Positions 46,181 to 56,317 of a stretch of DNA of 60,000 nt are shown piece after piece. Positions within the stretch are counted from its first letter, which is position 1. Every line of letters starts with the position of its first letter. The notes under the pieces were generated by a model. The model was not told the origin of the DNA. It did not search any database and saw only the letters and a list, made by a program, of their open reading frames with translations. A program made the translations under genes and the position numbers. The stretch spans positions 29,632,828-29,692,827 of the forward strand of contig CAIIXF020000010.1 of NCBI GenBank assembly GCA_903813345.2, given 5' to 3'. This DNA comes from Owenia fusiformis. Lineage: Eukaryota > Annelida > Polychaeta > Sabellida > Oweniidae.

Positions 46181-46599
46181 TCAGCATTCAGCATTCTATT
46201 AGGTAACTAAAACTAATCAAACAAAAGGACTCGGAATATGTACACACTTATATAAACAAAATATAAACTAATGTGGGCTATATTCATACTTACTCTCAAC
46301 TCGCGTTGAGAGGTATGGTAAAATTAAAATATTGGTTATCAAATGTTGTAATCATCAGATTAGATAATAAATCATATTTTAGTTGTTGTTCTACATTTTA
46401 ACAACAAATATCATCCTAAAAGATACTAAATAAGGCCTACATTTAACTTTTGCTATTTAAATTAAATGATATATAATTATTGTTGAAATTGTTTTACCCG
46501 TAGTGAGTCGTTTGCGAAATCATAAGAAAATAAGTATAAGAAATTTGTTTTGAACTTTGGTATATATTTCATCTCCATTACGTTCGTAATATATCGGGT

Positions 46600-47170
46600 G
46601 GCATTAAAATGGGCCATTCTTCTACACTCGATACGTCCGGAACCCTCTTACGCCTGCTTCCAAAAATGTACACAGAAAAGTCTTTGAGAGCAAGCAGTTT
46701 CGGAACGATGCTCCGCGAACGATGGGATACGCCGTTCCCGAAAGATTGAATGAATGAGGCCTGGTAAGGACTAACTCAGTGTTAGTATGACGTAAAAGAA
46801 TATATGCTAAAGGCATGTTACACGAACGAAGCGCGAAAGTAAGAAACATTTAACGGATGGAACACATAACGCAGCACGAGTTGTCCAAGATTGCATATTG
46901 GGGCGCGGCTAATGTGGTCTATCCTACAGGCACATTGCTACGGAGTAGCTCAGTGAAGGGAAAGTTCGAATGGGACACCTCGCGTGCACGGTTTACCTTG
47001 TTGGTCTGTTTCTTAGGTCAAGCCAATGAAATGGAACAAAATCATGGAATAAAAAGTCAATGTTTTCTCGTGAAATATAGAAAGTATTCTTCCCTTGAAA
47101 GTCTGTATTTCCCTCTGCTAGCGCGTCGTGAAATACAGTCCTTTTCGGGCAGAATATTATAGAATAACTT
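46600..47170. other. GC-richer stretch between the cGLR and the MGN gene, unassigned
   Basis: Base composition rises compared with the surroundings and short open stretches occur on both strands, but none carries a motif I know. It could be the 5' exon or promoter region of either divergent gene, or an old coding remnant. Confidence 0.3.
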
Positions 47171-47359
47171 CAGTGGTATCATAAATTTTATAGTGGGCGG
47201 TGTGACACTTGAAAGGTAATTTTTACCAATATTTTATTGTGCTTACATATGTATTTTGCATGTTGAGTGATTGTAGGCCTATAAATATACAATGTTTTAA
47301 ATTTTGAAAATTGAAGTATAGTTTTACATCTCGATATTTTTTGTTCGCAGAGTTATATC

Positions 47360-47752
47360 ATGGGGAATATAATTGGTGTTATAAAGGGACGTACCTATAC
47401 AGCAACACATGTAGCCAACCATTACAGTAAGACCGTTTTTGCTAGGGTCGATTCTACGAAGAGAAAAGTAGACACCGGACAGAGCCAAGACGGAGCTCGC
47501 GGAGGTGATTGCAGTGGAACTGTCCAAGAGTGGAAAAATTCTGAATTTATCCAAATCCCCACCGATGAGTTCAGAGCGTTTCATCCAAATACGCATGGTA
47601 AAAGGAACGTGGTTTACATCAGTATCGTTGATGAAAATGGCAATTGGCTATGTGATAATTTGTCCAAAAAAGAAGACAAAAGCGTAATTGTCGATAAAGA
47701 AGGCAGAATAAGGGATGCCGTTTACGGGACTGTTCATAAATACGAGTGGTAA
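47360..47752 (+). CDS. Unrecognised 130-residue protein with N-myristoylation-type start
   Basis: A single open frame starts MGNIIGVIKGRTYTATHVAN in a good context and ends GTVHKYEW and TAA. Gly-2 fits the myristoylation pattern, although position 6 is Gly and not Ser or Thr, which weakens it. The C-terminal half (FIQIPTDEFRAFHP, NVVYISIVDENGNWLCDN, KSVIVDKEGRI) looks like alternating beta strands. I cannot name a family. A splice acceptor-like TTCGCAG lies just upstream, so a 5' UTR exon may exist. It lies head to head with the cGLR, 1.3 kb apart. Confidence 0.65.
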   Translation: MGNIIGVIKGRTYTATHVANHYSKTVFARVDSTKRKVDTGQSQDGARGGDCSGTVQEWKNSEFIQIPTDEFRAFHPNTHGKRNVVYISIVDENGNWLCDNLSKKEDKSVIVDKEGRIRDAVYGTVHKYEW

Positions 47753-48996
47753 CGGATTGCCCTTATCTCTATTATTGGTATCTACTATAACAATTCGGAC
47801 ATGCTTTTTTCAATTGAAGATTCCTTATAATACACTTAATGAAGGATGTTTTTAAGAATTGAAAAATATCTCTTTATCCAGAGATAAAAATTTATCGGAC
47901 ATCTTCATGATCGATTGAAGTGATAAGGGAAAGGACGTGTTAGATTTTAACCAGTTGTGTCTAACTCGGATACTTGCTGGGAACAATATTCATTGTCATG
48001 CTGCTGATAGACATACAGTATGTCCGGATCCCATGTTTTACTTTGACACGTCACCAATTCAAATATCATATCAAATATTAATGAAAACTTGAATTGAATC
48101 TTTTGTGATGTTTGACACAAGCTTAATTTAGAAATTGTTTTTTAAATTCTGACCTTCTATGGCGTCTCTGATATTTACTTTCTGTTCGAGAGATACATTT
48201 CATCAGCTACACAAAGAGATTAGAACGAGAAATCGAAATATCAGGGGTTAGGAACAGAAGGACATTGGATTGCACAACATATCTTAAATTAATAAATTAC
48301 ATTATCTTTATCATTTTAGTATTCCATTTATTTTAACTAACAAATGATGTGAAATAGACAAAATACATGAGTAGGAATTCATGTACATAAGCCAGTACGT
48401 GAGCTAGCACTCAAATTCAATAACTGCTAGAATTATCCTCCATTTCCAACTCAATCGGCTAGTACTAAGTTATACCGAGTGCCCGTAAAATGTTCCTTTA
48501 ACACTTACTATGACGACCAGTTTTCATTAATACCATACCATGCCTGTCAATATCTGAATTTATACTTTGAATTTACAAGAACTTTGATAAAAATACACAA
48601 TCTAATTTTGCCATATGATTATATAAAATGCACCCAATTTAAGATAGCAAATCCAAAGTCAAATCCAAACAAAACATCGGTAAATAAACGAAAGTTGCGT
48701 TGTTAAAACAGAGCAAAACAGCTCATCAGGTTCAGAAATATAGTGTATTTATTGCATCAATATTCGTAACATTAATATCTTCGGTTTTTACCACACGGAG
48801 TAAGTTAAACCGAACATAAACAAAACCAGTTACAACAAATGGTACCTACTATTCCACATATAATTGACTGTCTTACACAACAAATATGTAAAATGCTTCC
48901 AAACTGTATTCGACCCGATCAAATATAAATTTGATAAGTATTTTAAATATGTGCGATGCCAAGTACCATTCGTATTGGGTAAACATATTCATTTGT

Positions 48997-49430
48997 GGGG
49001 TAAGTCACGTGACTTACCGAATGCTTTTATATAAACCAATGTTCACTGTTTTGATGTGGGGTAAGTCACGTGACTTCGACAATGTGACTTGCGCCATCTA
49101 TATATTCAAAGAGCTCTGGTGTGATTCTCCAATCGCGAAAACGTATCTTCTATTAAAAAAGGATCGCTTGTAGCCTTATGCCTGTTGTAATGATCTAATA
49201 ACTTCTCAATTTCCTCTCTGAATTGTGAATATGAATCGTATTTAAATTCTTTTTCTTCGCTTGTTTCATCCATTTTGAAATAATTTCTACGTCACTGATC
49301 ACGTGATTTACCGAATGGTTTTATGCTACATGCAGCAAGTGTCATTTATGTGGGGTAAGTCACGTGACTTACCCAACATAATTTTATGCGAAAGTACATG
49401 TCATTAATTATGTGGGTAAGTCACTATATG
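48997..49430. repeat. Repeats with GTAAGTCACGTGACTTAC palindrome
   Basis: Palindromic GGTAAGTCACGTGACTTACC or parts of it occur near 48999, 49060, 49297 and 49354, with a half copy at 49415. Each is followed or preceded by TTTTAT and GTGGGG. Every full copy contains the CACGTG E-box. Confidence 0.75.
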
Positions 49431-49995
49431 TTCGTGCTATTTTGTACTTTATGATTGTTCGGTAAATGAACATTGTTTGGTTCTAAATTGTATTTGTATT
49501 TGATGCGTGTTCTAAATATATGTGTCAACCGTCTTTGTTCGTGTGTGTACATGGACTCAAATATGTGATATTTTACCAAACACTGAATAACATAAACCGC
49601 ATATACAAGTGCATTTACCGCATATATAGGGACATAAATCAAATGTAAATGTGTAAAAACAAACAAATTTATTACGTGTTTCGAATCATTTTAATAGAGT
49701 GGAATATCGAATGGTTGTAATCAAATACAAAAGAGTGAAAATCGAATAAAGATGCAGAAAAAATTCCATACAGAAAGGTTTGTTTATGCGCTGTGTAATT
49801 CTCGGTGTTTCATTGAGTGGTCAACAGCTCGTATAAAAGGCTGTGGTGTATATCTGTATGTCTGTATACCGGTGCAAATAAAAGAACATAGGGCTCTTCC
49901 AAGGAAGGGTTTCTGGATCTGTGTTTGAGTGTGTAAATATGTAAAATACGGAATATACCAATGGGGTATTACTCGCCAAATATGATATTAACCAA

Positions 49996-50095
49996 GATAC
50001 AATACAATACAATACAATACAATACAATACAATACATAAAATACAATACAGCACAATACAATACAACACAGCACAATACAATACAATACAATACA
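49996..50095 (+). repeat. AATAC pentanucleotide microsatellite
   Basis: About twenty units of (AATAC) occur, with a few variant units (AGCAC, AACAC). The complement reads as GTATT repeats on the other strand. Confidence 0.97.
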
Positions 50096-50841
50096 CACAT
50101 CCAAGTTTTGTAAAGCAGGATCATTAAAACCACTTTTAACATTAACGAAATGCATACGTGTGGTTATACGTGTGTTATTCACATAAAATACATAAAGATA
50201 TACGTAATTGCACATCGTATTCAACGTTTAGAATAGAATTTGCAAAATGCATACTAAAACTGTTCTTATCGTAGCCAATAAAAGTTAATTTTATTCCAGG
50301 AAAGTAGAGGGTAATTTTACTAAAATTCAAATATGTATGCTATCATGAAAAATACCTCCATCTCCGTTGCACGTAGGCTTTTTCAATTGCTCATTCTCTT
50401 AAACGAATTTTGATTCTATGGACAATGAAGATATATAAGCACTAGTGCCAAAAGGAAAGGACTAAAAGTTGTAATGGAACTTAGCAAGAAAAAGCAAACT
50501 CTAAGTGCATACCAGTCAAGAAAAACAAACCCCATATAGCCCAAAACCATGATCTAACGTGAAAAGAAACAATGTCTAATACCCCCTTTCCCCCACCATT
50601 CAAGAATCAATATCACAATCCAAGACCAGAAGACCAAGGGCCATTTCATTCATACTGAAGTCATTACAATACATGTTGAAGAAAAAATTAGAAATTGATA
50701 GCCAATTGATAGCCAATACTCATAACCTCAAAAAATTGTTGTAGATATAACGTACTCATACAAGATAGAGCATTCAGTCTTAAATGATGTGGGATAGATA
50801 AAATCCAGTCTCCAAGTCCATAGGCATTTCAAAGGGTCAAA

Positions 50842-50919
50842 TGCAACACATGTACATGTATGTAGCTAGGTTTTTATTGCATTGGGATGTCAGAATTTAA
50901 ACCCCGATTATCCCAAAGA
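50842..50919 (+). repeat. 77-bp direct repeat, copy 1
   Basis: It begins TGCAACACATGTACATGTAT and ends near CCGATTATCCCAAA. A near-identical copy lies at 51699-51775. Confidence 0.8.
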
Positions 50920-51698
50920 GATGGATATTCACATTTCACAGCGTCTGACGTTGCGCAAGGAAGTCGAGCTACATAACATTTTGGACTCTCTAAATTTCAT
51001 GACAGTGTAAACAACAATTAGTTTGTCGTAAGGACCAAAGAGCAGTATAGATACAACAAAACATAATACATGAAAAAGCACCAGAATGACATCACACGTA
51101 AACCTTTATATAAACAATTAAATCATCGATTGAATGGGTGAAATATAATTCTGTTTTATCTATTCAATGGAGTAGAGAAAATGATTTATTTTACAGTGTT
51201 AAATGTTGTATTTGCTAAATTAGATATCTAGCTTTTGATATCAAAATGGCGGGTTATTCAAATGTTCGATAATTATAAGATGTTCTACGTTAATTTGTTT
51301 TTTAAATCTCAAATGAGTTTTCAAATCATGAAAGTAATATTTGAATGATTAAACTTTTTTTAAAACATTTTCCCTAGCACAACCTCGCTAATTCAATAAG
51401 AACCAAAACATAAAGGGAACGTTTATTATTTTTTAATAATCATTTATTTCATATACATATAATTTATACAATAGTACAATAGTAAAGTTGGACTAGGTTG
51501 CAAGTAATAATATTGTCAAACTAAAAACTAATATGAAGTTTTATGCATAATTTTTAGTTTACAGAGAAAGGTTCGGTAATTAATTTAAAATGGTTTGAGA
51601 ACGTTTGCAATTCTTCGACTGTATATGTGTATGGCTGTATACCATCTTAGGAAGCCCTGTAAAATAAATAAATTTGGACATTTATATGGCCCACTTGT

Positions 51699-51775
51699 AT
51701 GCAACACATGTACATGTATGTAGCTAGGTTTTTATTGCATTGGGATGTCAGAAATTAAACCCCGATTATCCCAAA
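51699..51775 (+). repeat. 77-bp direct repeat, copy 2
   Basis: It differs from copy 1 at about one position. A second block (CCATTCAAG..CAATATCA.AATCC) recurs at 50597 and 51808 on the other side, suggesting a rearranged duplication. Confidence 0.8.
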
Positions 51776-53227
51776 TCACAAGAAGAAGCAGTGTCTAATT
51801 TCCCCTTCCAACCATTCAAGTACCAATATCATAATCCGAAACCATAACACCAAGGAATATGTCATTTATAAACAGTTGTACATTTGTTTATCTATATGCT
51901 CAAAAGTATTATAAAATCGAAACTCGGGATATCACAATTGCAGACTTATTAGAGGTGAAAATAGAATTGATGTATGTTACGATTGTATCTTTTTCTGACT
52001 TCTAACAGCAATTTGATACAAAAAGTATATCGGTACCTGCATATCCTTTAATAGAATTAGCAATTCTAAATTGTAGATATTTTAAATAATTACGTATAGT
52101 TTATTGAAATAACTAATAATGTTGATGTTTATCAGAGTGAAAAGGTTATTTAAAAGTGAGACATCCGAATTCTAGGCATATGCTAGATTAGGCGCTCGTG
52201 AACCGATACTAAAAAGGTAAGAGTTTCATTCATACCTTTCAGGAATACTAAAGTTTTGAATTTTGAATGCTTACTAAATTTTCTTTTTGAAAAACAAGAG
52301 GTTTCATCGCTTATCAGAAGCTTAAACCTTTTATGAATTCACTTTCCAGACTAGCGCATAAATAAGAAATTAGTTGAGTTTTGACATAACTTCTGAAACA
52401 TTTTAAATGCTAAAATGGGCATCCAATAAAAGGAAGGAATATTTCCAAGGCTATGTCAACATGTATGTCAGTTACTTAAAGCTAATGTCTTTCCTTTATT
52501 GCTGTCATTTAGTAAACCTTAGAAAAAAGCATAACGCGGGAAATTAGGAAATTATCAACTGAGTATTGTCAATATCCAATAGTGGTATTGATATAGAAAA
52601 ATTCGTAAATGATCAAAACTACTATACAGTGTGGTCCAAAATTGGAATAATTGTAAAATTCACCAACATTTTACTGAGCATAGTTCGTCCTAATGTTGAT
52701 TGTTGGCGGTAAAGTTTATAAATGCAGCGTTCGATGTTAATGTATTAATAAGTCAAAGTTTGATATGACCCCTTTCCCCCTGAATTACAAGTTCGATCTC
52801 GGAACCCCGTTTTGAAATAATTCGTTCAATTTGCAGTTTGTTGGTTTTTCTATTGATTTTATTAGAATGTGGAAAAATGATTTTCCCCTCGAATAGCTTT
52901 GTGGGTTATGCAATCGCTCACCTTCTTCCCTACTTTTATATATTATTTTGGGTATTCGGTAACAAGCAATTTTAGTAATTACACCTTGTCAACACAATTC
53001 TATTTAATAGTACAAACTGTGTATAGTAATCAACATGTTCCCCAAAGCTTCAACGGAAAGATTTTTTGAAAAAGTAGCGGCAAAATTGACACGTGTATAT
53101 TCAAGAAAATTGGGTCCTATTAGACATCCCTCTCAGTAAATAACCCCTGTACGTGTAAGTATAACGTACTACTAGATGCTAAAATACAACATATGCACAA
53201 CTTATCATCTGGTTGCATTGTGCTATG

Positions 53228-53327
53228 TATGATACGTTTCAGCTGAACCATGATGTATTGTAAGCTGATGCTTGTTGTCTGTGTAGTGGCTGCAATCATT
53301 TCTGTAAATGATGCAAATTATATTATA
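53228..53327 (+). pseudogene. Truncated duplicate of the Cys-rich peptide signal exon
   Basis: From 53228 the sequence matches 56318-56407 almost base for base and encodes the same signal peptide (YCKLMLVVCVVAAII). It runs into the Tc1-like element at 53328 before reaching its splice donor, so the copy is dead. The upstream in-frame ATG of the intact copy is followed here by TGA. Confidence 0.75.
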
Positions 53328-54100
53328 CACTCCCCTCCATAAGTTTGGCAACCTTTTTTCCCCCATTGAACTATGTGTTAAAGCCTCTTTACCTTTGAAT
53401 TTTTATTTACTTAACCTGCGATGAAAATACTTATACTATTGATGGAAACGTAATTTGACTTTAATTCCAATACCTCCAAATTTTCACAATTTTTTTCCTC
53501 AATTACAATAGGTCGAAAATTGATGATAAATTTGATGAATTTTTGAAAATCGACATTCCCATGTTAACCAATGGGAAATGGTAGGTTTGCCGCAAGTCAT
53601 ATGACAGAATATCCATCCATCCGAGTCCTTGCAAAAAATAAGAGTTAGGCAGGTAATTGAATTTGGTAACTTTATTCAACAAAAAATTGATATGTTTCTT
53701 CAGGTTCAACAAAGTTATAGGGCTTTAAAGTCAAAATTGTTTTTCAAGAAATCTCTCCCATTGAAATAACACAGGAGCCGAAAAATTATTTTCAAAAATG
53801 ACTTTGAAGCGCTGTAACTTTAATATTCATCAAATAAACTAAACACACAGTGTTCAAAAAAGTAAGACAATTCAATTTTCTATATAAAAATATTTTTTTG
53901 CTGAATCTTTTACTGAAAAGATATACTGATTTCTGATTTGCCCCGAGCCCTCCATTTCCCATTGGATTACTTGGGAATGACGATTTTCAAAAATTCATCA
54001 AATTTATCATCAATTTTCGACCTATTGTAATTGAGGAAAAAAATTGAGAAAATTTGGAAGTATTGGAAATAAAGTCAAGTTACGTTTCCATCAATATTGA

Positions 54101-54235
54101 ACAAATATTTCACTCTATTGAGGTGAATACCTGTACATCTTTCACAAGTGATATTCCACGAAGCCCGAAGGGCAAGTGGAATATCACCTTGTGAAAGTGC
54201 TACAGGTATTCACCGAAAATAGAGTGAAATATTTG
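54101..54235. repeat. Left terminal hairpin of the Crypton-like element
   Basis: The arms of about 63 bp pair with roughly 90 percent identity around a short loop near CGAAGGGC. The DNA could extrude as a cruciform or single-strand stem. Confidence 0.85.
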
Positions 54236-54361
54236 TTTTATTATATCACTGTCTAGCTAAACATCCCTAATATTATTAAGTCATAGGTTAACATTGAAAT
54301 ACATATATTTCAAATTTGAAAAATAAAGTACAATAAATGTCAAACTTTGAATGGTTGTCTT

Positions 54362-55935
54362 TTAAGATTTCATGTTTACATTGTAGTTTATGGTTACATT
54401 ACAGTTGGACAATGAGAATGGCACCATGGTATTTGCAATATTCCTCAAATATCCATTCTGAGCTGTATTGTAAGAACTGGATACACTTTTGTCATTACTA
54501 GTAACAGCTGGTGCAGGTGAATGTAACTCACGATCACAAATATTGAATAAATCTTTCTCTTGTGACGCTGTTGGAGGCTGTAGGTCGAAATCAAGATTCA
54601 TGATTTCTTTTTCTTGTGATGAAGTTAGAGGTTCAAAGTCAATCTCATTATTCATGAGTTCGTTTTGTTCAGTATTACATTGATCAACTTTGTGTATTTT
54701 AGAATCTTGTGTAGTGGAGCTACAGCAAGGCTGTTTTGCATTTATGCCCAGTTCTGCTGATATTGCCTCAGACATTTTGCGTTTAGTTGACGCAGGTGTG
54801 AATCTTGCATAATGCTTTATCGACGTTTCGCTCTTATGGCCACTCACAGTCTGAATATGCCTGCTCGCAAATTCTGCTTTATCCAATACTGTGACACAAG
54901 TTGCCCTCAGTGAATGATTGGTATATCTCTCAGATAAATCAGCTGCGACGCTTATCTTCACCATGAACTGACTAATTGTGTTTAATCCAATTTTTCGGTC
55001 ACAGTACCATACATCATCGTCCAATGTGTAGTCTTTTGGATCTTTTGGTCGTTGGAATAAATAGTTATTTAGTTTACTCAATTTCGATACATATTTTTCA
55101 AATGTTTGAACAGGATCCCCTATATCGCCAATAGATTCGTACATTCTCCCTTGGTTACTTGTTTCGCTGTCAGCCTGGTGGTTTTTTGTGCTCTCTACTT
55201 TTATTTGACAGATGTATCTTGCCCCATCTGAAAAATACAGGCCAAAAGTAAGATTTCTTGCCTCATTAGAAAACAAACTGCATATAATATAGTTGCAAAA
55301 GTAATGTTTTTATGGAATTTAATGAACCAGAGTAGAAAGAAATTAGGATACTAACCTGTGTCAGTTTTTATCTCAAAATGATCTTTTGTCAGGTTTTCGA
55401 GATTTTCCCTGCCTCTGCGTCCGAACCATAACAATATATCAAAGAATACTTTATACTGTAATATCACAGCATTGTTAATATTTCGTCTGAAATAATCATA
55501 AGCCCTTTTTACATCTGAAGAACTGAGAGGTTCATGATGAACTGTATCTGCCTTGCCAATGGCTTTTAGTTTTTTCATCATGGCTGTAAACACTCTGCCA
55601 CTGCTTTTGAATTCAAGTCCGTGAATAATATCAATGTCTTGGCGCAATGACTGCAAATGCCTATTAATCCCATGACGAATATTTGATAGTGAGTTTGCCT
55701 TGTACTGTTCACCATCTTGAGTCCGAATTTCACAAAAAAATTGTTCCAATTTTGAATTGAGTTCAGATTTTGGCACGTTTTCTAAGTCCATATGAATATC
55801 AGATGCCTTCATCCAATCATGAAACACTTTAATAGATCTTTTAGTCGACCTTTTTGTATTGTCTGCATGTACACTCTCTAATAACATCAACTTTTCGTCT
55901 TCAGATATTTTTACGAATCTCTGTTCGTCTGCCAT
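54362..55935 (-). CDS. Crypton-type tyrosine recombinase (DUF3504 / KIAA1958-like)
   Basis: Exon 1 (55935 down to 55356) and exon 2 (55227 down to 54362) join at GTTAGT/TTTTTCAG in phase to 481 residues. The N-terminal half is a SAM-like core-binding domain. The catalytic half holds the Arg of FGRRGRENLENLTKDHF, then NHSLRAT (HxxR), GHKSETSIKHYAR (His and the nucleophilic Tyr). All expected catalytic residues are present and the frame is intact, so the enzyme may be active. The acceptor was chosen because it restores KTDTDGARYICQ, the join usual in the family. The tail repeats SQEK units and ends in NVTINYNVN, resembling Crypton-derived tails. Host genes such as ZMYM2, QRICH1 and KIAA1958 derive from Cryptons, but here transposon ends surround the gene. 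Confidence 0.88.
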
Positions 55936-56007
55936 TTTGACTTACACTGAACTAAATTATTTACACTGAACGAAAACAAATTCTTTGAAAATTCCCGGGA
56001 GCGTGGG

Positions 56008-56077
56008 ATATCGCTAGATATCTCACGGTTGTCTTATCTGATTAGCATTGCCATTGAATATCGCCAGATATCTCACG
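56008..56077. promoter_or_regulatory. Two 20-bp direct repeats upstream of the recombinase start
   Basis: ATATCGCYAGATATCTCACG occurs at 56008-56027 and 56058-56077, exactly 50 bp apart, between the recombinase ATG and the element's right end. Each contains an ATATC/GATAT dyad. CATGTGACC and a CCAAT box follow, and the same two motifs lie near the right end of the 34981-35465 element. They are candidate recombinase-binding or promoter sites. Confidence 0.55.
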
Positions 56078-56263
56078 ACATGTGACCCGGTTTTGACCAA
56101 TCATACTGTCGCTAGCTAGATAGTGATATAATAATATAAGTTATTTCATCGCTGGTTAAGTAAATAAAAATTCAAACGTAAAGAGGCTCTAACACGTAGT
56201 TCAATGGGGGAAAAAGGTTGCCAAACTTATGGAGGGGAGTGTATTATTATATTATAAATTATA

Positions 56264-56299
56264 CAGAATGAAATCCTCTTAGCACAGGATTTCATTCTG
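56264..56299. repeat. Perfect 14-bp inverted repeat before the Cys-rich peptide gene
   Basis: CAGAATGAAATCCT and its complement are separated by 8 bases, just upstream of the peptide gene. It could be a regulatory hairpin or a small element remnant. Confidence 0.6.
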
Positions 56300-56317
56300 T
56301 GTTTTCATTAACAAAAT

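Larger units (their letters stand above)
47753..53227. other. Gene-poor stretch with repeats
   Basis: I found no convincing coding sequence. It holds CACGTG-palindrome repeats (48997-49430), the AATAC microsatellite (49996-50095) and a duplicated 77-bp block (50842 and 51699). The remainder is AT-rich. Confidence 0.5.
54101..56136 (-). mobile_element. Crypton-like tyrosine-recombinase element with a terminal hairpin
   Basis: The element is about 2.04 kb and inserted in the Tc1-like element. The left end is a 135-bp hairpin (54101-54235), ACAAATATTTCACTCTA against TAGAGTGAAATATTTGT. It is followed by TTATTATATCACTGTCTAGC, whose inverted partner GCTAGATAGTGATATAATAA lies at the right end. It encodes one two-exon recombinase gene on the minus strand. 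No target duplication is evident when compared with the uninterrupted copy, as expected for tyrosine recombinases. Confidence 0.8.
53328..56241. mobile_element. Tc1-like inverted-repeat element (copy 2) containing a Crypton-like element
   Basis: TA-flanked ends CACTCCCCTCCATAAGTTTG face each other at 53328 and 56241. Its own sequence (53328-54098 and 56137-56241) aligns with copy 1 at 16085-16961. The join CAATATT/ATAAGTTATTTC restores copy 1's CAATATTATAAATTATTTC, which defines the inner insertion. Confidence 0.85.

Noticed and set aside
46622-47162. 75- and 101-codon frames in the GC-richer spacer
   Set aside because: No motif and no support on either strand beyond base composition.
49821-50224. 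Minus-strand frames rich in Tyr/Cys/Ile/Val
   Set aside because: They are translations of the AATAC microsatellite.
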